Part shown: positions 33,955 through 45,735 of the stretch, piece after piece | Numbering within the stretch: position 1 is the first letter of the stretch | How the letters are laid out: each line of letters opens with the position of its first letter | Source: Penicillus capitatus | Taxonomy: Eukaryota; Chlorophyta | Assembly (NCBI GenBank): GCA_965649825.1 | Contig: OZ287705.1 | Coordinates: 372,001 to 436,000 of the forward strand | Reading direction: 5' to 3' | DNA: 64,000 bases | The notes under the pieces: generated by a model | What the model was told of the DNA's origin: nothing | Databases searched by the model: none | What the model saw: only the letters and a program-made list of their open reading frames with translations | Program-made: the position numbers and the translations under genes

Positions 33955-36900
33955 CTGAAGCGGAGCAACGCATCGAGATCTATGGACCTAAGGAGGATAC
34001 AATGTCAGTTCACGACGCCATGGGTCGGGATGTGTGTTAACCTCCTGAGCGGCGGCTGATGGGACGGTATGCTCGAGTGCAGAACGCGTTCGAAGCGAAG
34101 TTGGGATTCCTATGACGAAGCACAGGCAAGGCGTCAGAAATACATATCTGGCGGGTCTGTCTCGGGCGGCGCGTGCATTGGCGACTTCGCGTGGAGCTGA
34201 GGGACGCGGAGGACGATGCTTACCCGGTGTATCGGTGGTCCGTGCGGCGGCGACGTGTCCGACGTGCATAGTTACGGATGCGATGGCGATCTTTGCGCTG
34301 GTCTCTGGTGTTGCACGTCGAATGGGAGAGGACTGCCTCGTCAATAATCGAAAAGAACTCAGAGCCGTTGTAAATAGATACTTATGCGGTCCGAACGGGT
34401 TGAGCATGAGAGAACGACCGGCGGTGAATGCTGAGAGCCGACGGTTGCGGTTCGGTTGACAGCGACGTACGGGCCGACTCCATGCACATCTTCTTTCCCG
34501 AAGCGGCAGTTTAGGCGCCTCTCCTCAAGAGCGCTTCTCTTCTCGACCGGCAGGTTTTCTCACTAGGATATGTCTGAGTCCATCCATGTATCTGTTCCAA
34601 AGGCAGACGGTGTGCATTCAGGCATCCGGTTCTTTTGACAAGGGACAAACGCATCGTGTTCAGCAAATGGAAAAACGAAGAGCACATTCTGTAAGCTGTG
34701 TCGAGTTTTTCTCTTTGAGGGTGTGGCTTCTGTCGGCGCCGCGGCAGACAATGCGGAAGGATTGCCGTACATGCAAAGAGCGTGCATGACGTGACGTCGA
34801 TGACTGTATGCCGCGTCCGGTTATCGATGTCGCGACGCGACCTTTCACTGTGGGTCCGTTTGCCGCGATCTCGGCAATGTCCCGATCCTCGTCTTCTGGC
34901 CACGTAAACGCAGTTGTCGATCTTCGACAGGAAGGGAAGATCGTCAGGAATGGACTTCTGTTCTGAAGCGTAAGTCAATAGACAATGTTCTGCTGTGCGA
35001 TTCAATGATCTGTCGACGATATCTGCTTCGCCGATGAGTTACGCGGAATAAAGGCTCTTATGAGCGTTGTTGCATTTGTATAGATGCAACTAACGAATTG
35101 GTCTGACGGTGCCAGCAAAGATTGTGACAGACGGCGGGAGTTTTAATCGAACGACGGGTTCAGAGTATATGTCGTTTGTGGACCTTCTTCGGCGCCTTTG
35201 CGTTATCGAATGCTTGGCGGATTCGCACATCCGTCAACAATCGTCGAGTTCTATGCGACACTGTCATGAAGGCAGACCCACACCTTGCTGACATTAATCA
35301 TACGATGTCGCGTAACGTGGCGCAACGAAACACAAATGAGTTCGAGCCTCAGTCAGTCCACAACAGCGATACAGATAATCTTTACTGATATCTTTGGAGA
35401 AACAGATTCTCACTGCTAATGAATTTTCCAATAAGGACTTGGCATGTTGGGCACTACCAATGGACAAGCGATAGACAATAGTTGTCGGCTTCGGGTTGGC
35501 AAGTAAAGCGGAGTCTGCCACACGCGAATATTAGCGCTGGAGCGCGTACGGTTATTGATCTTGTATGTCTTTGCTTGTCGTGGTGGCGTGCTCGCATCGT
35601 AACGAGTGCTGTGTCGGCTGCCAGCAGAGTGTGCCGTGGTGGATTGAACTGGCCATCCCTGGTCATTATCTTCTCATCCGAGTAATAAATGTGCGTACGA
35701 CAATAGGAAGAGAACGTCCCAACTGTCGCCTTAAACCAAAAGAACCAACGACTGTGTCTCATCATCTTCAAAAAGAACTCCGTAGAGATCTGCAATCGGC
35801 GAGAAATGCAGTACGGCAATCCGATGGATTCTTATTCGCGTGATTTGGCGTTCATGGTCGTCGAAGTGGAACATTTCTCACAAAGTCGGATGACCTCATC
35901 CTGTGCCGTTTTGTCAAAGATGCTTGATATTGTCTACAAATCGAGATGGCACTTGAATCACTGCTCATGATGAACAACATCATCTAAGTCATCTGGTGCA
36001 GCTGATAGGACGTGAACAGCTAACAGCTCGAGGCACTCATTGTCATGCGAATGCATTTGAGTGACGGTGTTAATTCTCTGCTTCTCCCCTCTCCGTAATG
36101 ACTGGTACACCAAGTCCACCAGGTAACGCTCGCCTGTCAACCCTGGCTGCGAATTCATGCATCTGTTTCGTTTACCGAGCAGGTGGGACGTTAGAAGCCT
36201 CAGCTGCGGTTGTCTTGCACAATCACGAACTCCGAATGCCACTTTTCTCTTTCCCGCAGACCTCACCTTGCTGAATGATGCAGGGTCAAAGTGAAGAATC
36301 GAGTATCAGTAGAGTGAGAACAAGTATGGACATCTCCTCGGCAGTCCATCATTTCTCACACTTCTGTGTCCTATGCTCATTCTGTGGTCAGAACACGGTT
36401 GCTCGTTTTTCGCATTTCATATATGATACCTGTGAGGAATGCCTTCGGCAGTAATTCGTTCTCTCTCAAGCAGACAAACGATGCCGACGTACGATTTCTC
36501 GATGGAAATGAGCCATAACGAATTTTGGGATGTGCGAAAAACGCTGCCCCTTCTGAATTGCGCGCGGAGAACAACTAGCTTTATGGAGTTCTAAGAACAT
36601 CACCTCCACCCTACAAACGATTTTCCCTGCAATCTCGAAGAGTCATTCGCCGATGGTCCTGATAGAACGACGATGAAATGCCTAAACGTTTGCACGCATT
36701 CCTGCTCTTTGTTTAGTAGACACACGGAGTCATTCTCACTTTTTCTCATCTTGGCGTTCGCCTTCGCTATCGTCAGCATTTCCATACCGATTATCATCCT
36801 CGCTGGCACCGCTTCTTAGGAGAAACAATTAGACCAAGTGTCACATCAACGGTTCGAATATTTAACCCATTCGAAGAAAGTTTGTCGATGGGTCTTCGCG

Positions 36901-36983
36901 AACGCCGAATTCTCTCTTCTGTTCAACCACAGCTTCATCGTAAAGCTTTGTTGGTTTTTTGAAGCGCATTTCAACATTCTCGC
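33955..36983. other. Long stretch without a supportable gene
   Basis: About 3 kb. It probably includes the missing 5' exon of S6 near 34000-34400 and the promoter of the MATH-RING gene. Frames at 34112-34459, 34511-35005 and 35958-36266 are open but start without ATG or lack any match. Splice-like signals occur on the minus strand near 36260, but no complete gene could be assembled. An octamer GTCACATC lies at 36840. Confidence 0.4.
36840..36847 (+). promoter_or_regulatory. GTCACATC octamer upstream of the MATH-RING gene
   Basis: Lies 144 bp before the start codon at 36984. It is one of 16 plus-strand copies of this octamer in the window, all outside the genes called here; about one would be expected by chance per strand. 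Confidence 0.45.
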
Positions 36984-39900
36984 ATGCGAGTTACAGGTTC
37001 GTCCGTTTCAAGTTACGGTTTCCGCATCGATGCTGCAGAGGGACGCGGGTCGTGGGAAGGAGTGGAGTATTCCTACACACTAAGTACACATCTGTGGTAT
37101 GGAGTTTACGAGGTAGCTGCCTCCGTTCGTGCTGCCAGAACCCTTATCTGCGTCTCTGCCGCAGTGGCGTGTACACCGTTCTATGTTCGACGAAGAACAT
37201 CGGAGGATCAAGTCGAACGTCTTTGATATCGGTGGCGAGAAATGGTGAAGTCGAGAGCAATGACCCGGCGGCTTTTATTCGTTTTGCTCTGGCCAGGAAA
37301 GTTCTCGCCGAGCATCTGGGCAGTCAGAGATTGGTTGTCGGCTTACAGTCGACGACGACATCATCCATTAAAGCTCACTACTCAATCACTCTCGTCAACC
37401 ATAAAGACGAAAGAAAGAATCTGGTCAGAGGTATGAAGACATGACGCCATTCTTACCTGTGCGAGGAGGTGTGTGTTTCCTGCAGCAAAGTTCTTTGATC
37501 GCCGGTGGTGGAATAAAAGTCCCCAGAGGGTCGATCCCTTCTGCATGGCATCGGTCACCGAGGATACCTCATGTGGATACCTTAAGGAAGACTGTTTCAC
37601 GTTGCGATTGGAATTGAGAATTAAGCATCCAGACAACGAATCTGCAACATTTGCCATTCTCCGAAGGATGGTCTTCTGCGAAGTGAGTGCCGAGAAAGCC
37701 CTTCTAGTCGCTAAAAGTGGACGATGTCAGTGGAACATCAAACATGCGTGGGAGATGAGTCCATCCGTGTTAAGAACGGATCACTTCAAGATCAACAACG
37801 ACATGTGAGTTGTGGAAAGCAATGCCTTCCATTCCATTCCTATTGATCTCATGTCGGTTGCACAGGGAGTTGAGACTGTGTAAGGAGGGAGGAGCTTTCG
37901 GTGCTGAAGGTCTGAGCGTTCTTCTCGCGAATATGAGCAGCCGGAATGCTTGCTTTAAGGGTGAAATCTGCCTCATAAAAAGTGGTTCTTCAGCTCACAG
38001 CACGACCTTAAGTTCTTCATGCCGTCATCGGTTCTTCCATCCCCTCTGTCCAGAATTTGCCGAGCAGATCGATGTTGGCGCTGCTAAGGGATGGGTCCGA
38101 TATCTCGAGAAGAAGGATGTGACAGACGGGGGTTTTTCGGTCGGGGAGGATGGCTGGTTGAAGATTTCCGTGAAGATCACGCTGATGAGCCACCAGGTTT
38201 TCACAAACGCACTCCCTCCAATTCTTAGACGACTTTCGACGCATCATCTTCCCAAGATCGATAGTGGCACTCAGGTGCGATATCAAGGTGCCAACAGATT
38301 TCTAAGAACTGCAATCACTGTACACCGGCTTGTGACAGAGGGCATTGGACGGACTGATAAAATCAATCATTACTACAGGCTGACGACAAACAAGTGGTTT
38401 GCTCGCTACGAAGTTAGAGATCCGAGGTCTCCATCTGACTGCGATGACGTGTTGTGTTTGAACAGTTGTTTGTGCATCGATCTTTCCTGGAACAGAAGGT
38501 CGGACAGGTCTTCACCAACGCGTTCGAGGTGGAAAACCGATTATGGTGCAAAGAAGGCATTCTTGCGTTCTTCTGATGTGGCGTGTTTAAGGTGCATTGG
38601 AATAAAGCGCGATGAAGACAGGTATCTCTGCGCTTGCTTTTCATCAAAGAACGAGATTCGAGTGGAAGTGCAGTTTGGATTCGAGCTGGTGAACCATTAC
38701 AAAAACGCTCACAGTAAACGCACCGGTAAAGGAAACGGATTCTGAATAGACTGCAAGGCTGAGCTGATGCCGACAGGAACCCTTCATGAGTTCTCGTTCA
38801 TCGATGACTGCTGTACAGACAAACTCCTTCCATGCACCGAGATAGCGTCACCGGATAATGGATTCCTGGATGATGACCATTTTCTCGTTCGATTGGACAT
38901 GAGAGTGAAGCAGAAAGATAGTGAACTGTGTGAGGTCACCGTAGACGGAAAGACTGCAACCTGCCAAGTATCCTTCCTCTGTGTTCGATGTATGGTCTCA
39001 CACTAGAGCTGGATGTTAGTGGAAGTCGAGATTCGTGAGAGAAATGAGTCCGTGGCGCGTTGTCACCAGAACCATCAGAATTAGAGACTCGGCAATGTGA
39101 GTATCTCCCAAGTATCACGGCGGCCATTTGAAGATTCTCTGTGAGTAGGCAGATGTTCTTTTATGTCAACGGTCGGTGTGGTTCGGACCTTCCAGTCATT
39201 TCAATTCAACAGCAGAGTACAGAAAACCTCATTCGAATGTTCTTGAAAATCGACCTTCTCCATCATATCTACTCCAAGAGAGTCAGATTGAAGAGTAACT
39301 CTATCTCTTGTGTCTTGTTGCATCGCATGGTGCAGTTTAGGCTGTCATCGTGTACTTCGTCAGAACAAAGAGATGTGGATAGTCGAGTTGTCCACTCCGA
39401 GTCAGCTGGAGGACGAAGACTTAGGCTTTGTCAAAGATGGCTGGACGATGGTCGAGATCCAGATAAGGCTGTTTGATGAACGCGAGTTCGATGAGGAGAT
39501 CAGGCGCATATCAAGACCTCTGGATCGGGTGCCTCGAGGATGGAAGGAGCCCGACCCTCGCGAACTGATGCACGTCGAAGGTCTGTCGTTCAACGATGTC
39601 TTCCTGCTTCGATGGCCATTGACTGCAGAGGGAGGCGGAGAAGACAGGGGCATTCCTTACACTTTCATTCTGAATAGGTACAAGTACTTCGCCACATACG
39701 AGGTAAGTTCTGCCAAAGACCACCATCTCCGCTGTGTTATAATCTGTTTTTCTTCTTTGACAGTTAAAAGTGCCTCGAGCGTTTCTGCCTGCGAGAGAGA
39801 CTCGCTTAAATACCAATCTGTTCAATCTGGACGGCAGAGAATGGCTAGATCAGTACTCGTTGACGACGCGCCTGAAACGTGTGATGTTTTAGGAGTGTGC

Positions 39901-42900
39901 AGATTTGGCACCGCTTTGACGGAAGCCTGGGTGCTTATCTGTGGAACGAGAGCGTGACCAAGGCAACAGCTCATTTCGCTTTTACGATCGTGAACAAAGA
40001 ACATAACAAAAGTGAATCTGCAGGTGATGGATCCACTAGAGATATTTTCCATTTTGAAAGATGTTTGTTCTATTCGAAGGATTCTGCGAGGAATTCTTTC
40101 CCGTTGTATGCGAAGACAATTCAGGGTTTACCCTCTGCTCTGCTGCGAGAGTGAACGATCCGTCGAAGGAATTCTTGGAGAAGGACTTCTTCCTCGTGCG
40201 TGCGGAGATCAGACTCAAGCTCCAGGACAATGAGCGCTGGACGGCATCCGTCAAACGAAAGACGGCTACATGCACTGTATGTTCGATTTTTTCTTCGAAT
40301 CACATCGATATTCGACATCTGTCTGCAGTGGAAGCTGAAGGGACTGCCAAGTCTCTGTCCATCAGTATTGCGTTCCGAGTTCTTCAATATTAAAAAATTG
40401 AAGTGGTGCACACGGCATCATTTGACTCTACTCATGTCGACTGGAATATGCGTTTGTGCTTGCAGGAGATTGGCACTGACGCCGAGGGGAAATACGTCTA
40501 ACTCTGACAACATCGGAGTTTACCTCGGCAATTGTCAGAATCATCCCGTCCGTGTGAGAACTGAGTTCACTGCCATGAATCACACGTCGGCAAAGAAGGC
40601 TTCTGAAAATAAAGTTGAAAGTCGGCACCGTTTTCTGTTAACTTATATGGCTGAAGGGATTCTACAGAATTCACCGAGAGCATCGCAGCAAACGGAGTCC
40701 TGGGCATTTACCAGTTTTTGACGAGCGACCAGTTGACGGACGAGTCACTCGGATTCCTGGAAAGAGGCTGGGTCACATTGACTGCGAGAGTCACCCTTCT
40801 CGATGTCGATCGCGTGCCGCAGTGTGAGTCCTGCCGAAAGGACCCCGTATGCTCTGTACGTCACGGCAACACGTACGAACACTCCCTCCTCTACAATCCA
40901 CTAATACCCACTGCCAGAAAGCATCTGTGCTACTGCACCAAATGCGCGAAGAAACTGAAGGAGTCGCTGCTCGATGAACAGGAGATCAAGTGCCCTGTAT
41001 GCGAGAAGTTGGTGGAGAGGGTCATCATGAACGACGGTCCCTACTTCGAGCGATGTCCCACATGCCTCATCGACCCCACCTGCGCCGTCAGACACGGCAA
41101 CACGTAGTGCTGTCGCCATCACGCGTTCTGCTGCATGTCTGGCTGTGTTAGGAAACACCTCTGCTACTGCACGGACTGTGGCAGAGAGCTTGCCAGGAGA
41201 CTGAGAGGGAGAGTGTTTCAGGACTGCATCGTCAGCAAGGCTGGACCAAAGAAGATATCGCTCGCGGAGAAGACGACATCAAAATGCCATGTGTGTGGTG
41301 TTGATGACCCAACCTGCTCAGTACTGCACGGATCCACGTATGATCACACGAAAGCTTGATTGATTGTCGCTTAAGCTGATGTCCAGGGAATGCACATGCT
41401 ACTGCCAGCTCTGTGCGTGCAAAGAATTTGCGAAGGTGCTTGCAGAGAAGTGCGTGCTCAAGTGTCCGGTGTGTCAGAGAGAGGCAGATCGCATCGTCGT
41501 CAAGGATGCTGCTGACGATCAGCGAGTCCCAGCTCTGCGCAGATGCAAGAGCGTAGCGACCGTTCGAGAAAAGCAGGAAAAGATTTCTGATGTGCATAGA
41601 GCTGTGGTCTCAGTACAACGAGAGTCATCGAGTCAGACAGTTGCTGAAGGCGGACAGAATACCCAGAAGGACTTGGCGGTATCCAGATATATCGAAACAA
41701 TGTATGCCATCAGAACGCTACTCGAGGAAACTCCAACTCTTCAAAAGGCAGAGATCATCCTTCGACAAGAGCCACCGAGTCAAAAAGCTGCCGAAAACAG
41801 ACAGCACACGCAGAGAAGTTTAAGGCTGCTCAGATACATAAAAGCATTGTCTGCTTGCAAGAAGCTATTCGATGCGATTACAAACTTCTGTGGAGGCGGG
41901 GTCCAACTTCCGCTGAAGCTGTCGAATCAGATAGTCGAGGAAGGCAAACAGAACGCGCAGACATACTCAATAACCCCACCATTCGAGGAGGGTAGAAATA
42001 TCGTCATGGAAGGGGGGAGAAATATCGTCATGGAAGGGGGGAGAAATATCGTCATGGAAGGGGGGAGAAATATCGTCATGGAAGGGGGGAGAAATATCGT
42101 CATGGAAGGGGGGAGAAATATCGTCATGGAAGGGGGGAGAAATATCGTCATGGAAGGGGGGAGAAATATCGTCATGGAAGGGGGGAGAAATATCGTCATG
42201 GAAGGGGGGAGAAATATAGCCATGGGAGGGGGAGAAGCAGCAGACTTGTCGAACAACTATAAAACTGAGATCCCCAATCAGAAAGCATCAGCAAGTCAAA
42301 CAGTCGAAGACAAACAGAACGCACAGGCATACTCAGTAACCGGATTGTGTGATGAAGCAATGTCCAGTCTAGAAGACATGGCAGGCGTGTTACTGGGAAA
42401 TTGTGACGCCGAGTTCCCAGGTCACCCGGAATCAACGCGTCAGAAAGTTGCTGAAGGCAAACAGAATACACAGAATGGAGGCTTACCGAAAGGCACATAC
42501 GAAAAAACAGAGGCTGCTTTCGATAAGCTATTCGATGTGATCTGCAACTTCATTGCCGTCGAGACTCCAGTCCAACAGGCGGCATCGGATCAGACTGTCG
42601 TCGAGGGCGCATGGACACTGCGACAGGTCCCGCTTCTGCACAGATGCGAGAGTGCAACATTCTCTTGGGATAAACAATGTCCAATCTGCCAGACGACCCC
42701 AGACATCGATCATGAAAGCAAGTAAGAGTCTTTTCCTTCGACGTGATGTGTTCAAGTCCAGCAATGTTGCAGCATGCATCTATGCTATTGCATCGAGAAC
42801 AACAGGAAGATAGTCAGAAAGTTGAAGGGCCGGGAAACACGCGTGTGTCCTTTCCCATTTTGCCGCAAGCAAGTCAATCGCGTCATCATGAACGCCGCCC

Positions 42901-43909
42901 CGTGGAAGCCAAGAACTGTCGAGGAGGGTATCAAGGAGTGCGTGCTGTGTAAAATGAAGAAAGAGGCTATGAAGGCAGCAGAACAAACTCAGAAAACGAA
43001 AGGCTCATCCTCCACGTCGAAGGAAGCAGCTTGCAAGACGGGAGATAGCAGACAGAAGACTAGAGGTTCAACCTCTAAAACGACAGAAGCTAGCAAGCCA
43101 GCAGACCGCACGAAGAAGACGAAAGTCCCGATCTCAAAAACAAAAGAAGAAGCCACCAAAACAGCAGACCGCATGCAGAAGACGAAAGCTCCGACTACAA
43201 AGAAGAAGGGAGTGACTTCCAAGGCAACAAACAGTGCACAGAAAACAAAGACTTCCGCTCCTAAGGCAAAGGAAGAAGTCAGCAGGACGAGGTATCGCAC
43301 GAAGAAGAGCAAAGGTGCATCACCCAAGGCGACAGATCCTGACACAGAAGCAGCAATCCCCACATGCTCTGTCGTCCATGGAGACACGTAAGAGCAATTC
43401 CCAGTGTCCGTTCTAATCTCTCATGCTGCACTAGGAGACACAAGTGCTACTGCGATACTTGTGCGCAGAACGTGCTTAAGGACAAGCTGCGCACAGGGAA
43501 AGCGATCAGATGCCCTGTGTGTCGAGAAGTGGTAGATCGGATCATCATGCAGGACACATCGGACGAGAGGAAGAGTCTGGGGATGCGCCGATGCAAGAGC
43601 GCCATGCTCGCCAGAGAGTTGCCACCGTCAGAAACGGCTGTCAGAAGAACGACCGTGAGTCTTGTGTGCGACGAAGACCTGGATCAGATCGTTGTCGAGG
43701 AAGTGTTGGATGACAAGGTCCCTTCCCGACTGCGCCGATGCAAGAGTACTGCCGATCAGATGCCCGTTGTTGGTGCACCCGACGAGGGGCACGTCTCGAA
43801 GCTGCCCAGGTGCAAGAGCTTCGCTGGAAGGCTGACTGCGGAAAACGATCTGGACGATGATTCCCCGTACAAGCTGCGCAGAAGCGAGAGCGCAGACTTG
43901 CTTCCCTGA
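36984..43909 (+). CDS. Six-MATH, five-RING ubiquitin-ligase-like protein
   Basis: Twenty-four exons whose lengths sum to 5754 nt, in frame, 1917 residues; introns 40-61 nt. Residues 1 to about 940 hold six MATH (TRAF-C) domains. Each shows the W...FxIggxxW start, a central strand ending FxLVN (YSITLVN, FGFELVN, FAFTIVN) and a closing GFLxxxxFLVRLDMRV-type strand. They form three pairs with matching intron positions, so a two-MATH unit was duplicated twice. Five RING-HC-type fingers follow. The first reads CESCRKDP, HLCYCTKCAKKL, KCPVC, VERVIM, the C3HC4 type of E3 ligases. Fingers 2-5 are variants, some lacking ligands. Between fingers 3 and 4 lies a long spacer with a minisatellite and QxVxEGxQNTQ repeats; finger 5 is interrupted by about 110 Lys-rich residues. 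The end carries several RRCKS motifs. TRAFs have RING first and MATH last, the opposite order. Inference: an E3 adaptor binding several clients. Start chosen as the first ATG before MATH 1. Confidence 0.88.
41991..42230 (+). repeat. Coding 24-bp minisatellite, ten units
   Basis: Ten tandem 24-bp units, nine encoding GGRNIVME or nearly so and the last varied to GGRNIAMG. Units are almost identical in DNA, so the array is recent or kept uniform, and 24 bp keeps the frame. It lies in the spacer of the MATH-RING protein. The minus strand is open across it only because the repeat length is a multiple of three. Confidence 0.95.
42985..43345 (+). repeat. Lysine-rich imperfect repeat inside finger 5
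   Basis: Six imperfect units of roughly 20 residues, each starting with QKTK, QKTR, KKTK or KKSK and containing SK or KxKE. They sit between the first CxxC of finger 5 and the rest of that finger. Expected to be disordered and strongly basic; could bind nucleic acid or act as a ubiquitin acceptor region. This is inference only. Confidence 0.75.
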
Positions 43910-45735
43910 ACGCATACACTTGTTTTTCTGTCTATCAAGTATCCATCCGCTCAGAACTCTGCAGAAGAATCGGTGGATTGCTGACCTTCACGATTTGTTA
44001 CCTATCAAGAAGGGAACCCGATTGGAGAGTTCATTGTCTTGCATGCCAGCGAACTCAGAGTGGCATGCTCGATCTTTAGCGTTTTAGAGCTTCTGTTGAA
44101 TGTTGATCACGAACCAGCACATTTGACAGGCTCGATTTAATTGGGGCGAAGAGCATGACCGATTTTCCGGTCATGTGTGACAACCAGAGTGAAGTGGAAC
44201 TTGGCGTTATTCGGTCTCTTTAATCCATTCAGGAGGTTCCTTTACTGCATGCCTTGCTCGAGACTCGGCGAAAAGGCATCTCTAGAGACCTGCTATCCGA
44301 CGCCGAAAAGGGTGCCTCATACAGTAACTCGAGAGTCGAGAACGAGAAGTCGCATGGATCAGATTAGGTGTAACGGGCTTGCGTATAAAGCAAGTGCGGC
44401 CGAGGACACCGTATGCGATTCGACGCATACGACGTCCTAGACCGTACTAGGAGGCCCGGACAGGCGAAATGATGAATGACTGTCACACCCATCGTACACG
44501 TAGAGCACGACACCATCACGACTTCATGGAGTAAGTGGCCCGGCGCCTCTAATCGCCGAAGGTCGGGTGCGGCCGGGCGCGCTACAGGAAGGTTCTTCTC
44601 TCTTCAAGGAGACTTCTCGCGAAACCATGCATCGTACATCACTTCCAACATCTATCTCTCTTTCTAAGCGTCTTGCACGTTTGATGCAGCTGGTGTTTAA
44701 AGGCTATGTAACGCACGTGCGGATCATTTTAATCTCTTGTAGCCGTAGACAGAAGAAGTGATGGAATTGATGCGGTTTTTCATAGAGCGCAGCAGACGAA
44801 GGCTAAGGTTACAAACCAGGCAAACGAGCGTGCGACTGATGACTGAGAAGCGTTCAGACTTCGAAGACTCGCTTCATTCGTAAAGGCGAAGGAGAGATCC
44901 AGTTAAAAACGGAACAACTGCTGTTCGCAGATATTGTTTCCGGGAACACAGCAGTGATGAATGACTCTATACGCTGACCGCAATCTCTGTTCAAACACGC
45001 TCTACTCTCAACACTGCCCTCCTTCTCTTCTCAATCGTCTCTCATATTCCGTAAACGACCTGATGGTTTTACCGAGAGGAGATGTGTTGACAGCCAACGA
45101 CACAGCCGTCCTGGAACAGCTCTCCGTCGGCGACGTGTGACTCTCCGCATCACGCAGCCGACAACGACTCGGCAAAGGCTAAGGAAAGAGTCAGTGTCTT
45201 AGTAATGTACGTGGAGAACACGGCTGCATCAACACAGAACCTCAAAACACTGGCTCGCATCCCAGTCTGTATCAACAGAAGGACACGGCGACCGACATCT
45301 GTACCGTTATCTTTCACTTTTCGGTTAGCAACAGTCGATGCTTGTATATTCAAGCCATCAAAGCTCGCGTCATTCTGAAAAAACGCTGAACGCTATTCAA
45401 CCTCTATTTCGTCGCTTTGTTGAACCGATTCCGTGCGCCATTCCTGCCAGTTGTAAAGTTAATTCTCGTTGTTTGTCTGTTTCCAAGTCTCTCGTCATTT
45501 CGTTTCGACAGCCACTCATTCTTCAAAAACATTAACTTGCTGCGCAACAAGTCTTCAACCTCTACTCGCAGCCAGGCCGACACGACCTGTCGACCATCCT
45601 TCACTCACACACGTCACTCGCACGTATCGAGCGAAAGTAGTCGCCGCCGTCGCAGTAGAACACGTTCGAATCATCTTCTCGCTCAACGTGTGCTGTTACG
45701 TCTCAGGTCCCTGCGTCGACACCACAGGCGTCTGC
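43910..45735. other. Intergenic with clustered short hairpins
   Basis: About 1.8 kb with no gene supported. Between 44240 and 44480 there are several short inverted repeats, the clearest at 44411-44430 (7-bp arms GTATGCG/CGCATAC, 6-base loop). I could not fold this stretch into a tRNA or other known RNA. Confidence 0.4.

Noticed and set aside
41991-42230. Direct repeats that could suggest a CRISPR array
   Set aside because: Units are contiguous with no spacers and lie in a coding exon of a eukaryotic gene.
41927-42256. Minus-strand frame of repeated MTIFLPPS units
   Set aside because: It exists only because a 24-bp repeat keeps all frames open; the plus strand reads through as part of the MATH-RING protein.
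44320-44440. Possible tRNA
   Set aside because: The hairpin has a 6-base ATTCGA loop and arms of the wrong length, and no acceptor or anticodon arms could be paired.
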